Assembly (NCBI RefSeq): GCF_030811455.1
Contig: NZ_JAUSQU010000001.1
Location: forward strand, 4,216,001-4,280,000
Length of the DNA: 64,000 nt
Direction of reading: 5' to 3'
Source of the DNA: Streptosporangium lutulentum
GTDB taxonomy: Bacteria > Actinomycetota > Actinomycetes > Streptosporangiales > Streptosporangiaceae
Under the pieces are notes generated by a model. It did no database searches. It had not been told where the DNA came from and worked only from the letters and a program-made list of their open reading frames with translations. Positions within the stretch are counted from its first letter, which is position 1, and every line of letters begins with the position of its first letter. This document shows positions 48,698 to 57,726 of this stretch, piece after piece. A program made the position numbers and the translations under genes.

Positions 48698-49905
48698 GAG
48701 AACAGTCCGACCAGCCAGAAGATGAAGCCGTTCCAGACGTCGCGGACGCTGTCCAGCCAGATCTTGCCCACCGGAGAGACGATGATCGCCACTCCCATGG
48801 TGATCAGCGTGGTGGCGACGAGCAGGAGCAGAGACGGAGTGGAGATCCGGCTGCGATAGAGCCGGCTGACGCCCTTCGCGTCGACGAGTTTGCTGCCCAC
48901 CCGCAGGCGGGTGAGGAAGGTGCTGGCCATCCCCGAACGGCCCTTGTCGAGGAATTCCACCAGGGTCGCGTGGGTGCCGACGGCGACGATCAGATCGGCG
49001 CCCTTGTCGTCGGCGAGCAGCATGGCGATGTCCTCGCTGGTGCCGATCGCCGGGAAGAGCACGGCGGTGCGGCCGAGCTGCTGGACCCGCTCCAGGCCCG
49101 GCGCCCTGCCGTCCCGGTAGGCGTGCACGACCAGCTCGGCGCCCGAGAGGAGCACCTTGGTGGAAACCGAGTCGAAGTCGCCCACGATGATGTCCGGCAC
49201 GTAGCCGGCCTCCATCAGCGCGTCGGCCCCGCCGTCCACTCCGATCATGATCGGGCGGTATTCGCGGATGTACGGACGAAGGGCGGCGATGTCCTCCTTG
49301 TAGTGGTAGCCCCGCACCACGATGAGGACGTGACGTCCCTCCATGACGGTCTGGATGTCGGGCACGCCGACCCCGTCGATGAGAAGGTCTCGCTCGCGCT
49401 TGATGTACTCCATCGTGTTGGCGGCGAACGCCTCGATCTGGACGGTCAGCCCGGCCCGCGCCTCGATCATCGCGGCCTCGATGGACTCGACCGTCTGCAC
49501 GTCGCCCTTGCCGACCACCTCGTCGTCGAGGTAGATGACGCCCTCGTGCACCCTGACCAGGTCGCCGTCCTTGACGCGCTCGAACAGCTCGGCGGTCGCG
49601 TTGTCGACGAACGGCACCCCGGCATCGACGATGATCTGCGGGCCCAGGTTGGGATAACGGCCGCTGATACCCGCGGCGATGTTGACCACGCCCGCCACTC
49701 CGCACGCGACAAGCGCCTCCGCGCTCACCCGGTCAACGTCAACATGATCGATAATCGCGACTTCTCCTGACCGGAGGCGCTTGGTCAGCCCCTTGGTCCG
49801 CCGATCGATTCTCGCCACTGCCGTCACCCCGGGAAGGTCCGTGACCTTCCTCCGGCGGAGGTAACCGTTGAGCTTGCGGTGAAGCTCGTCAATCGGCACC
49901 TTCAT
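48694..49905 (-). CDS. steA: Putative cytokinetic ring protein SteA
   Basis: 403 residues. The N-terminal domain (KVTDLPGVTAVARIDRRTKG) leads to a thiamine-pyrophosphokinase-like domain (IMIGVDGGADALMEAGYVPD; IIVGDFDSVS) and ends in a membrane helix with an IWLDSVRDVWNGFIFWLVG tail. Corresponds to Rv1697/SteA, needed with SteB for cell separation in Corynebacterium. I use the ATG at 49905 because the AGGATGG is best spaced for it; an ATG at 49914 is also in frame. Follows recN. Confidence 0.92.
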   Translation of the reverse strand: MKVPIDELHRKLNGYLRRRKVTDLPGVTAVARIDRRTKGLTKRLRSGEVAIIDHVDVDRVSAEALVACGVAGVVNIAAGISGRYPNLGPQIIVDAGVPFVDNATAELFERVKDGDLVRVHEGVIYLDDEVVGKGDVQTVESIEAAMIEARAGLTVQIEAFAANTMEYIKRERDLLIDGVGVPDIQTVMEGRHVLIVVRGYHYKEDIAALRPYIREYRPIMIGVDGGADALMEAGYVPDIIVGDFDSVSTKVLLSGAELVVHAYRDGRAPGLERVQQLGRTAVLFPAIGTSEDIAMLLADDKGADLIVAVGTHATLVEFLDKGRSGMASTFLTRLRVGSKLVDAKGVSRLYRSRISTPSLLLLVATTLITMGVAIIVSPVGKIWLDSVRDVWNGFIFWLVGLFS

Positions 49906-50033
49906 TACGACCATCCTGCCAGAGGGAACGACCAGGAGAGCCAGACACCCGGCGGCGTGTCAGATTCGTCATCGGGATCTCCGGCGATCCTGCTGCCCCA
50001 GAACAACCGAAACAGTCCTTACCGCCCCGCCTG

Positions 50034-51749
50034 TCAATCGCCCTTGTCGGCGGCGGCGATCGCGAGGAGCTCCTCCGCGTGCGCCCGTCCCAGTTCGGAA
50101 TCCTCAAGACCGGCGAACATGCGCGAGAGTTCCCGTGCCCGGCTGTCCTTGTCGAGCGCGATCACCCCGCTGCGCACCACGCTGCCGTCATCCGCCTTCT
50201 CCACGACCAGGTGCTGGTCGGCGAACGCCGCGACCTGGGGCAGATGGGTGACGACGATGACCTGGGCGGTGCGGGCCAGCCGAGCCAGCCGGCGACCGAT
50301 CTCCACCGCGGCCTTACCGCCCACACCCGCGTCGACCTCGTCGAACACGAACGTCGGCACCGGGTCCGCTCCGGCGAACACCACCTCGATGGCGAGCATC
50401 ACCCGGCTCAGCTCACCGCCGGAGGCGCCCTTGTTCAGCTGCAGGAGGGGCGAGGCGGGATGCGGCGCCATGCGCAGCTCGATCTCGTCGACGCCGTGCG
50501 CGCCGAAGTCGTCGGTGGGGGTCACGATGACCACCACCCGGGCATGCGGCATGGCCAGCGCCGTGAGCTCCTCGGTGACGGCCTGCCCGAATCTCTCGGC
50601 CGCCGCTGTCCTGACCCTGGTCAGCTCGGCGGCCAACTCGGTGAGCCGCGCGGTGACCTCCTCGTGCTCACGGGTGAGCTCGCCGATGCGCTCGTCGTCG
50701 CCCTCGAGCTCGGCGACACGCAGCGCGGCCTTCGCCGCCCAGTCGAGCACCACACCGGTGTCCTCGCCGTACCTGCGGATGAGGTGGGTGAGCACGGCCT
50801 GACGTTCCTGCACCGCCGCGAGCCTGCCCGGATCGGCCTCGACCGACTCGGCGTAGGAGGCCAGGTCGGTGGCGACATCGGAGATCAGGTATCCCGCCTC
50901 CGCGAGCCGGTCGGCGATTTCGCCGAGCGTCGGGTCGAAGTCACGCACCGCCTCCACGGCCGTACGAGCCTCGCCGACCAGTGCGATGGCGTCCTGGCTG
51001 ACCTGCTCGCCGGACATCGGATCGCCGAGCAGCGCCCGGTGCGCCGTCTCCGCCGCGTTTCTGAGGGAGTCGGCGTGAGAAAGCCGCTCCTGCTCCTCGC
51101 GGAGCGAGGACTCCTCCCCCGGCTTGGGGTCGGCCTGCTCGACCTCGTTGAGCCCGAATCTGAGCTGGTCGGCCTCCTGGGCTCGCTCCCTGGCCCTGGT
51201 CGTCAGCTCGGTCAGCTGCTCCGAGATTCGCTTATGCCGTTTGTAAGCCTGTTCGTAGGCCCGCAGCGGCTTGACCAGTTCCTCGCCCGCGTACCGGTCG
51301 AGAGCGGCGCGCTGGCGACTGGGCTGGAGCAGCCGCTGCTGGTCCATCTGGCCGTGCACGGCGACGAGATCCTCGGCCAGGTAGGTGAGCGTTCCGACGG
51401 GAACCGTACGCCCGCCCAGCCAGGCGCGGCTGCGCCCCTCGCCGGAGACCGTGCGTGAGATGATCAGCTCGCCGTCCTCGATCTCACCGCCCACGTCCTG
51501 GACCTGCTGGGCCACCCGGCCCGCCGGGTCGACCCGGAGCGTGCCCTCGATGGTGGCCTTGTCCGCGCCAGGACGGACCCGCGCGGGGTCGGCCCGGCCG
51601 CCGAACAGCAGCCCCAGGCCGGTCACCACCATGGTCTTTCCCGCACCTGTTTCGCCTGTGACCACGGTGAATCCCGGTGATAGCACCAGGACGGCCTCGT
51701 CGATCACACCGAGCCCTCGGATGCGGACCTCCTCGACCCTAGGTCGCAC
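50034..51749 (-). CDS. recN: DNA repair protein RecN
   Basis: SMC-like ATPase of double-strand break repair. 571 residues. Walker A is GETGAGKTM (32-40). A long coiled-coil middle follows (residues about 150-360, for example EHEEVTARLTELAAELTRVR), then GASGGELSRVMLAIEVV signature and FVFDEVDAGVGGKAAVEIG (Walker B). GTG start with GGAGGG five bases upstream. Downstream of nadK, as in mycobacteria and Streptomyces. The 128-base gap to steA shows no strong terminator. Confidence 0.97.
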   Translation of the reverse strand: MRPRVEEVRIRGLGVIDEAVLVLSPGFTVVTGETGAGKTMVVTGLGLLFGGRADPARVRPGADKATIEGTLRVDPAGRVAQQVQDVGGEIEDGELIISRTVSGEGRSRAWLGGRTVPVGTLTYLAEDLVAVHGQMDQQRLLQPSRQRAALDRYAGEELVKPLRAYEQAYKRHKRISEQLTELTTRARERAQEADQLRFGLNEVEQADPKPGEESSLREEQERLSHADSLRNAAETAHRALLGDPMSGEQVSQDAIALVGEARTAVEAVRDFDPTLGEIADRLAEAGYLISDVATDLASYAESVEADPGRLAAVQERQAVLTHLIRRYGEDTGVVLDWAAKAALRVAELEGDDERIGELTREHEEVTARLTELAAELTRVRTAAAERFGQAVTEELTALAMPHARVVVIVTPTDDFGAHGVDEIELRMAPHPASPLLQLNKGASGGELSRVMLAIEVVFAGADPVPTFVFDEVDAGVGGKAAVEIGRRLARLARTAQVIVVTHLPQVAAFADQHLVVEKADDGSVVRSGVIALDKDSRARELSRMFAGLEDSELGRAHAEELLAIAAADKGD

Positions 51750-51839
51750 TGGTCCCTCCTGTCACATCGAATTCACCGAACATCAGTGCGGTGCGCGGGC
51801 ACGATCCTACGCTCTTGAGACGTGAATCGTCCGGACGCG

Positions 51840-52745
51840 CTACGACCTCACACGGCCATGCCATCCCTGGACTGGAAGGTTGAACTTGGCGACCAGCCTG
51901 TCGGTGAACGGCGCCCCGGTGTCCTCCAGGCCGTGCAGCCGTGCCAGCCGTACGGGCAGCTCGGCCCGGCGGACCTCGACCCGCGCTCCGGCCGGCAGGT
52001 CGAACCTGCGCCGGCCGTCACACCACAGCACTGCCCCCGCCGTGTGCGGCTGAACCTCCATCGCGAGCCTGGACCGGGGGGAGACCACCAGCGGCCGGGA
52101 GAACAGCGCGTGAGCGCTGATCGGGACCAGCAGCAGCGCCTCCACCTCGGGCCAGACGACCGGCCCGCCGGCCGAGAAGGCGTACGCGGTCGAGCCGGTC
52201 GGCGTGGCGCAGATGACCCCGTCGCACCCCCAGCGCGACAGCGGACGCCCGTCGATCTCGGCGACCACCTCGAGCATCCGCTCGCGCTTCTCCACGGTGG
52301 CCTCGTTGAGCGCCCAGCTGTCGGCCAGCACCTGACCGTTGAGACGGGCGGTGACCTCGATGGTCATCCGCTCCTCGACGTCGTAGCGGCCGTCGACCAC
52401 GCAGTCGACCGCGTCGGACAGGTCCTCCACCTCGGCCTCGGCCAGGAAGCCGACGTGTCCCAGGTTGACGCCCAGCAGCGGCACCCCTGCCGGACGGGCG
52501 AGCTCGGCGGCCCGCAGAAGGCTCCCGTCGCCACCGAGAACGATCATCATCTCCGCGTCCTCGACGGCCGCCGACCCCGTGGAGACCACGTCGACGCCCG
52601 CACACGCGATCTCCTCCGCCTCGGCCCTCAGGACGCGGACCGTCAGGCCCGCCTTCAGAAGCCTGCCGATCACCATGCGAGCGCTGTCGACAGCCGCTCC
52701 TCGCCCGGTGTGGGCGGTGACCAGCACAGTGCGCTTGGCAGTCAT
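51840..52745 (-). CDS. nadK: NAD kinase
   Basis: Phosphorylates NAD to NADP. 301 residues with the GGDGSLLRAAELARPAGVPL motif (catalytic Asp), NLGHVGFLAEAEVEDL, TPTGSTAYAFSAGGPVVWPE (substrate site) and WALNEATVEKRERMLEV. The ATG at 52745 has GGGAG six bases upstream. Lies 23 bases after tlyA; supplies NADP for the pentose-phosphate enzymes elsewhere in this window. Confidence 0.96.
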   Translation of the reverse strand: MTAKRTVLVTAHTGRGAAVDSARMVIGRLLKAGLTVRVLRAEAEEIACAGVDVVSTGSAAVEDAEMMIVLGGDGSLLRAAELARPAGVPLLGVNLGHVGFLAEAEVEDLSDAVDCVVDGRYDVEERMTIEVTARLNGQVLADSWALNEATVEKRERMLEVVAEIDGRPLSRWGCDGVICATPTGSTAYAFSAGGPVVWPEVEALLLVPISAHALFSRPLVVSPRSRLAMEVQPHTAGAVLWCDGRRRFDLPAGARVEVRRAELPVRLARLHGLEDTGAPFTDRLVAKFNLPVQGWHGRVRS

Positions 52746-52768
52746 ATTCCACTCCCTGGTGGCCAAAA

Positions 52769-53587
52769 CTACTGGGGGCCTTCCGCCACCGCTCGCTCGA
52801 TCTCGGCGACGAGATCCGAGACCGGTGGAGCGCCGTCTCCCTTGCCCAGCCAGATGACGTACTCCACGTTTCCGGCCGGGCCCGGCAGCGGGCTCGCGGT
52901 GACGCCCCGCACGATCAGACCGAGCGTTTGCGCGGCTTCGGCCACATCCTGTACGGCTTGCGCCCTCAGCGCGGGATCCCGGACGACCCCGCCCGCGCCG
53001 ACCCGCTCCTTGCCGACCTCGAACTGGGGTTTGACCAGCATCGCGAAGTCCGCGTGCTCGGCGGCGCATCGGATGAGAGCGGGCAGCACCAGGCGCAGCG
53101 AGATGAAGGAGAGGTCACCGACGATCAGGGAGGGCGCCTCACCGACCATGTCAGGGGTCAGTTCCCTGACGTTGACCCGATCCATCACCGTGACCCTCTC
53201 GTCGGTCCGCAGGGACCACGCGAGCAGACCGCGTCCGACGTCGACGGCGAGCACGTGCGCCGCGTCGTTGCGCAGCAGCACATCGGTGAAGCCTCCGGTC
53301 GAGGCCCCGGCGTCCAGGCAGCGACGCCCCGCGACGGTGAGGCCCCGCGGCCCGAAGGCCTTCAGCGCACCGAGAAGCTTGTGCGCCCCCCTCGACACGT
53401 AGTCGGGCCCCTCGGCGGCCTCAGTGACCACGATCGCCGAGGCCGTGTCGACCTGGGTCGCGGGTTTCGCCGCCAGCTGACCACCGACGCTGACCCGGCC
53501 GGCCTCGATGAACTGGGCGGCCTGTTCCCTGGATCGGGCCAGTTTCCGGCGCACGAGCTCACTGTCGAGACGTGTCCGCCGGCTCAC
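52769..53587 (-). CDS. tlyA: TlyA family rRNA (cytidine-2'-O)-methyltransferase
   Basis: 272 residues: N-terminal S4 RNA-binding domain (RRKLARSREQAAQFIEAGRV) and an FtsJ-like methyltransferase domain with CLDAGASTGGFTDVLLRN (SAM loop) and LIVGDLSFISLRLVLPALIR. TlyA methylates 16S and 23S rRNA and affects capreomycin sensitivity in mycobacteria. The GTG start overlaps the stop of the preceding 57-codon gene (GTGA). Confidence 0.96.
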   Translation of the reverse strand: MSRRTRLDSELVRRKLARSREQAAQFIEAGRVSVGGQLAAKPATQVDTASAIVVTEAAEGPDYVSRGAHKLLGALKAFGPRGLTVAGRRCLDAGASTGGFTDVLLRNDAAHVLAVDVGRGLLAWSLRTDERVTVMDRVNVRELTPDMVGEAPSLIVGDLSFISLRLVLPALIRCAAEHADFAMLVKPQFEVGKERVGAGGVVRDPALRAQAVQDVAEAAQTLGLIVRGVTASPLPGPAGNVEYVIWLGKGDGAPPVSDLVAEIERAVAEGPQ

Positions 53588-53757
53588 CGCTGCCGGTCCG
53601 GGGTGTCGTCCACCGAGGCGAGCGCCTGCTCCAACCCGGTGAACACCTCCTCGAACACACCCACGTGTGCCGACACGGGCAAGGCCCCGAGCCGGGCGAG
53701 CCCGCCCAGCGCGGCGTTCGCCCGCTCGTCGCCTGTCTCTTCCGGCAGGTCTGTCAT
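53584..53757 (-). CDS. Small conserved-type protein upstream of tlyA (57 aa)
   Basis: ATG at 53757 with GGAGG(GG) four bases upstream; 57 residues: MTDLPEETGDERANAALGG, then LARLGALPVSAHVGVFEEVF, then TGLEQALASVDDTPDRQR. Its stop overlaps the tlyA GTG and its start overlaps the stop of the gene before, so it is translated within a chain of coupled genes. Corresponds in place and size to Rv1693 of M. tuberculosis (recalled). Function unknown. Confidence 0.8.
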   Translation of the reverse strand: MTDLPEETGDERANAALGGLARLGALPVSAHVGVFEEVFTGLEQALASVDDTPDRQR

Positions 53758-54221
53758 ACGCCCCCTCCGGAGGTGCTTTTCACCGTCTCGATCGTCCCAC
53801 GGGCACGCGGCACGCGAGCCGCATCACCCATGGATTCCCCGACCGTATCGGAACCCGCGCCGCTCGTCGCCTCGGAACCCGTGTCGCTCATCGCCCCCGT
53901 CGTCGCCTCGGCCGCGGCGAGACCGGCCTCCGGCTCCGCCGCGCGGCATCGCGGCCGGTCGGCATCCCCGGAACGAACCGGGCCGCGCGCGTCGCTCAGG
54001 CGACCGGCCTCGACCTTGACGATCTTCTTGTGCTCGGTCCGATCGGCCCTGCCCGTCGCGACGAGCTCTCCGGCCGGTTCGCCGACGTGGTCGGACATCT
54101 GGGGCCGTCCGGTTTCCTCATAGGTAAGGGGATCGCGAACTATCGCCCGTGCCTTGCTCGTTGTTGTTTCCATGAGACCCGTGGCCCTTTGCACATGCCC
54201 CCGCAGCGATTTGAACACCAT
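53754..54221 (-). CDS. Hypothetical protein, basic N-terminus and low-complexity C-terminus
   Basis: 155 residues from the ATG at 54221 (GGAAGGGGG upstream); a GTG at 54230 is also possible. The N-terminal part (MVFKSLRGHVQRATGLMETT) has an amphipathic helix. The C-terminal 60 residues are Ala/Gly/Ser/Glu-rich and probably disordered (TGAMSDTGSEATSGAGSDT). The stop overlaps the 57-codon gene start (ATGA). I recognise no family. Lies where mycobacteria have nothing between Rv1692 and Rv1693, as I recall the order. Confidence 0.7.
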   Translation of the reverse strand: MVFKSLRGHVQRATGLMETTTSKARAIVRDPLTYEETGRPQMSDHVGEPAGELVATGRADRTEHKKIVKVEAGRLSDARGPVRSGDADRPRCRAAEPEAGLAAAEATTGAMSDTGSEATSGAGSDTVGESMGDAARVPRARGTIETVKSTSGGGV

Positions 54222-54344
54222 GGCGGACACCCCCCTTCCGGCTTACCCCCCGCGTGCCGGATTGCGCGTCCCACCCATGTGAAACGCTACCGTCCGTAAG
54301 TGCAGAGGTTCGGGCCGGTCCTGAACGGAAGGGAGTGCCACGCG

Positions 54345-54692
54345 ATGGCGAGCGTCGACGAGTGCCGAACGGCATTACGCAAACTCAGCGAGCAGTTCGA
54401 CGAGGTCGACCAGGAGAGTCGTGCCAGGCACGTGGTCGAACGCAGCATCAGCTGTCACATCAGCGACCTTGGTGTCACCTTTCACGGCCGCATCCATCAC
54501 GGCGGCCTCGGCCCGTTCGGCGATCTGCCCCCCGCTGACGGCAAACCGGCCGATGTGAAGCTGACCATCGGCAGTGACGATCTCGTTTCCCTGGTCAACG
54601 GCGAGCTCGACATGGGAAGGGCCGTGTTCGGCGGCCGGGTCAAGGTCGACGCCAGCTTCGGCGACCTTCTCCGTCTCCGCAAGCTCCTCTGA
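54345..54692 (+). CDS. SCP2 sterol-binding-type domain protein
   Basis: 115 residues. The latter half (DVKLTIGSDDLVSLVNGELD; MGRAVFGGRVKVDASFGDLL) is the typical end of an SCP2 fold, which binds lipids in a hydrophobic tunnel. GGAAGGGAG lies 9 bases before the ATG at 54345. It is the only plus-strand gene inside the minus-strand TPR-HAD-tlyA block, divergent from the 155-residue gene. Target lipid unknown. Confidence 0.85.
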   Translation: MASVDECRTALRKLSEQFDEVDQESRARHVVERSISCHISDLGVTFHGRIHHGGLGPFGDLPPADGKPADVKLTIGSDDLVSLVNGELDMGRAVFGGRVKVDASFGDLLRLRKLL

Positions 54693-54717
54693 GGTCCACG
54701 CTCCTCTGAGGTCCACG
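54684..54717. repeat. 17-bp tandem duplication over the SCP2 gene stop
   Basis: CTCCTCTGAGGTCCACG occurs at 54684-54700 and again at 54701-54717. The first copy contains the gene's stop codon and the second leads into the long hairpin, so the duplication repeats the gene end. Confidence 0.9.
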
Positions 54718-54765
54718 CCGACGGCGAGGGGCGGAGATCCGCCCCTCGCCGTCGGCGTGGACCTC
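54708..54765. terminator. Perfect 27-bp hairpin (bidirectional terminator)
   Basis: Arms 54708-54734 and 54739-54765 are exact reverse complements, with a 4-base AGAT loop. Lies between convergent SCP2 and HAD genes. The stem is unusually long for a terminator here. Confidence 0.9.
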
Positions 54766-54830
54766 ACCGCTTTTCGCCGGCCGTACCTTCACCTGGGCCG
54801 ACGGAAGACGGGCCGCTTGAAGGATGCTCG

Positions 54831-55847
54831 CTATCTGGGGGACATCCGCCCTGCGAGCGAGGAGTCGAGCACCGCCTTCACGGCGTCCTCATCCGCCTGC
54901 CCGTCGCCGGCGGCCTCCCATGTCGCGGCGGAGGCCGCCCGGAGTCCGTCAATCGGCTTGCCCCCGCCGTCGAGGTGGAGACGACCCCCTTCCCATCGGG
55001 CCGTCCACCCCTCGCAGGCCCACCCGCTCTCACCACGTCGCACCTGCGGGTACGGCTGATGCAGAGCCGACAGGCCATCGGCGACATAGGTGGGCCGGTG
55101 CCGGGGCGCGGCGGTCAGCAGGTCCAGTGGGGTGGACACTCCGGTCAGCACCAGCAGGCTGTCCACTCCCGCGTTGGTCGCCCCCTCGATATCGGTGTCG
55201 AGCCGATCACCGACCACCAGCGGCCGTTTCGACCCGGTCCGCAATATCGACTCGCGATGCAGGGGCGGCTCCGGTTTTCCCGCGACGATCGGCTCCACAC
55301 CGGTCGCCGCGGCGATGACCCGGGTCATCGCGCCGTTGCCGGGCAGCTCGCCCCGGGCCACCGGCATGGTCAAGTCCTCGTTCGCGGCCACGAACAGGGC
55401 GCCCTGCCGTACGGCGAGCGTGCCCTCGGCCAGCAGGCCGTACGAGAGATCGGGCGCGATTCCCTGGACCACCGCGACGGGCGCGTCCATGGCGGTGCTG
55501 ACCGGACGCAGGCCGTGGACACGCAGGGCGCTGCGCAACCCCATTCCGCCGACCACCAGCACCGCCGCCCCCGGCTCGACCCGCTCGGCCACCAGCCGTG
55601 CGGCCGCCTGGGCCGAGGTGACCACGTCATCGGGAGTCGCCGGGGCCCCGAGTGCGCTCAGGTGCTGGGCGATGGCGCCGGGGGTGCGTGAGGCGTTGTT
55701 GGTCACGTAGGCGAGCCGCACGCCGCGTTCCGCCGCCAGCCGTAATGCCTCTGGAGCCCCCGGCACGGCGTTACGCCCGAGATACACCACCCCATCTAGA
55801 TCAAGGAGAAGGGTGTCGTACGGGTAGATCAGCGCTTTTATGTCCAC
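54831..55847 (-). CDS. HAD-superfamily (IIA) phosphatase
   Basis: 338 residues of the NagD/PGP-like class. Motif I LLLDLDGVVYLGRNAVPGA (nucleophile Asp), VTNNASRTPGAIA, motif KPEPP and VVGDRLDTDIEGATNAGVDS (motif IV acidic residues). C-terminal region about 60 residues longer than typical NagD. Corresponds to Rv1692, a glycerol-3-phosphate phosphatase in M. tuberculosis; that activity is a reasonable but untested guess. GTG start; follows the TPR gene by 25 bases. Confidence 0.92.
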   Translation of the reverse strand: MDIKALIYPYDTLLLDLDGVVYLGRNAVPGAPEALRLAAERGVRLAYVTNNASRTPGAIAQHLSALGAPATPDDVVTSAQAAARLVAERVEPGAAVLVVGGMGLRSALRVHGLRPVSTAMDAPVAVVQGIAPDLSYGLLAEGTLAVRQGALFVAANEDLTMPVARGELPGNGAMTRVIAAATGVEPIVAGKPEPPLHRESILRTGSKRPLVVGDRLDTDIEGATNAGVDSLLVLTGVSTPLDLLTAAPRHRPTYVADGLSALHQPYPQVRRGESGWACEGWTARWEGGRLHLDGGGKPIDGLRAASAATWEAAGDGQADEDAVKAVLDSSLAGRMSPR

Positions 55848-55872
55848 TGACCCATTTCATCACCCACCCGGA

Positions 55873-56304
55873 TCACATCCGCCGGGCGCGCAATGTGGCG
55901 CGGACACTTTTCAGCGCCGACACGTAGTGTCGATGATCAGGCCGCATGGCGACGGCGATGGCCAGGGGTTCCTGCGCCCCCTTCATGTCTCCGGTTCGCC
56001 ACAGAGCGAGACCGAGTCCGAAATAAGCGTAATCCTCGGCCGGATTGGCGTCGATGATCCAGCGAAAGCTGTCGGCGGCATCGGCGTACTGCCGTGAGTT
56101 GAACTGGGCGCGGGCGAGCGCCTCACGGATGCTCCGCGACTCCGGCTCCGCCTCGACCGCACGCTCCAGCAGTGCGGCGGCCGCCGCGGGGCTGCCCTCC
56201 GCCAGAAGTTTCATCCCTCGTTGGAACCATTCGTATACGTCCCCGACCGGAGCGCCCGTCTCAGGGCTGGGGGAATCAGACGGACCACTACGTCCTTGGA
56301 CCAT
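55873..56304 (-). CDS. Tetratricopeptide repeat protein
   Basis: 143 residues with three TPR-like helical pairs: GMKLLAEGSPAAAAALLERA, AVEAEPESRSIREALARAQF and DYAYFGLGLALWRTGDMKGA. Corresponds to Rv1691. A protein-interaction module; partner unknown. First gene of the TPR-HAD unit, divergent from the DUF1015 gene. Confidence 0.88.
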   Translation of the reverse strand: MVQGRSGPSDSPSPETGAPVGDVYEWFQRGMKLLAEGSPAAAAALLERAVEAEPESRSIREALARAQFNSRQYADAADSFRWIIDANPAEDYAYFGLGLALWRTGDMKGAQEPLAIAVAMRPDHRHYVSALKSVRATLRARRM

Positions 56305-56424
56305 TGTGTGAGGCCTCCTTCATCGACAGACGACAGATCTGACCGATTCCCTGACGGACCAAGCGCCACCGCGCCATCGGGGTGGCCCCTGGACGTTTCA
56401 GGCCTTTATGGCAGCATGCCCCCT

Positions 56425-57726
56425 ATGGCGAATCCTGAACTGCCGGTGCCCGATGGGCTGGTGCTACGCCCGTTTCACGGCGTACGGTTCACGGTCAACG
56501 ATCTGGCCGAGGTAACTTCCCCGCCTTACGACCTCATCGGAGAAGCCGATGTGCGAGCTCTGCTCGATGCTCATCCCAACAACGTGGTGCGCCTGATCCT
56601 TCCCGGCACCGACCGTCACCGGTACGCCGAAGCGCGGAAAACCCTTGATGACTGGCTCTCCTCCGGAGTTCTCGCCGCCGACGAGACACCCGCGGTGTAC
56701 GTCTACGAACAGTCCGGCCCGGGGGTCCTGCAGCGCGGTCTCATCGGCGACGTCGGCCTGGCCGGTCCCGAACTTCGCATCATCCTGCCGCACGAGAACG
56801 TGATGCCGGGACCGGTCGCCGACCGGCTGGCCCTCATGCGCACGACCGAGGCGAACCTGGAACCCATCTTCCTGCTCTACGACGGCACGGACGGCGCCGC
56901 CACCCGCCTCGTCGATCAGATCGCAGGCACCCGCCCCCCACTGATGGAGACGGAGACCCGCGACGGGATCAGGCACCGGCTGTGGGCCATCACCGACTCC
57001 GGCGAACTCGCCTCCCTCGACGCCGACCTCCGTCCCCGTCAGGCCCTCATCGCGGACGGTCACCACCGCTACGCCACCTACCTCGCACTTCAGCGCGAAC
57101 ACCACGCCGCGACCGGCGGCGACAGCACAGAGATTACGCCTGGTCTCCCCGTGGAACCAGGGCCGTGGGATTTCGGTCTCGCGCTCCTGGTGGACTCCAG
57201 CTCCTATCCGCCGGACCTTAAGGCCATCCACCGGGTCATCCCCGGCCTGCCGCTCGAAGACGCGCTGGCCAGGGCCAGAGGCTCATGGCAGGTGCACGAT
57301 CACACGGACCTCGCCGAAGGTCTGATCGCGCTGGAGGACGCCACAGGACCGGCCTACCTGTTGTCCGCCGGAGATTCCGCGCACCTGCTCACCCACCCGG
57401 ATCCGACTCAGCTTGAGCACGCCATGCCGGCCGAGCGCTCGGCCGGGTGGCGCGCGCTCAACACCTCCATCCTCGCGGAGTTCCTGCTCCCCAAGGTCTG
57501 GGGGATGCGCGACGACGAGCAGGCGGTGCGGATCGTGCACCATGATCCGAAGACCGCGGTACGGATCGCGCAGGAGTCAGGAGGGACAGCGGTGCTGCTG
57601 AATCCCCTGGCCGTCGACGACGTGCTCTCGGTCGCGGCCCACGGGGAGCGGGTGCCGCGCAAGTCCACCTCCTTCGGCCCCAAGCCCCGCACCGGGCTGG
57701 TCCTGCGCACGTTCACGCTTGACTGA
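56425..57726 (+). CDS. DUF1015 domain-containing protein
   Basis: 433 residues. Conserved DUF1015 blocks are VLRPFHGVRFTVNDLAEVTS, PPYDLIGEADVRALLDAHPN, LIADGHHRYATYLALQREHH and AVLLNPLAVDDVLSVAAHGE, ending PRKSTSFGPKPRTGLVLRTF. The function of the family is not established; the HHRY block suggests an enzyme. The start is uncertain: ATG at 56425 or 56416, neither with a good Shine-Dalgarno sequence. Divergent from the TPR gene. Confidence 0.88.
   Translation: MANPELPVPDGLVLRPFHGVRFTVNDLAEVTSPPYDLIGEADVRALLDAHPNNVVRLILPGTDRHRYAEARKTLDDWLSSGVLAADETPAVYVYEQSGPGVLQRGLIGDVGLAGPELRIILPHENVMPGPVADRLALMRTTEANLEPIFLLYDGTDGAATRLVDQIAGTRPPLMETETRDGIRHRLWAITDSGELASLDADLRPRQALIADGHHRYATYLALQREHHAATGGDSTEITPGLPVEPGPWDFGLALLVDSSSYPPDLKAIHRVIPGLPLEDALARARGSWQVHDHTDLAEGLIALEDATGPAYLLSAGDSAHLLTHPDPTQLEHAMPAERSAGWRALNTSILAEFLLPKVWGMRDDEQAVRIVHHDPKTAVRIAQESGGTAVLLNPLAVDDVLSVAAHGERVPRKSTSFGPKPRTGLVLRTFTLD

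Noticed and set aside
51750-51839. SOS box upstream of recN
   Set aside because: TCGAATTCACCGAACA has only one half resembling a LexA site.
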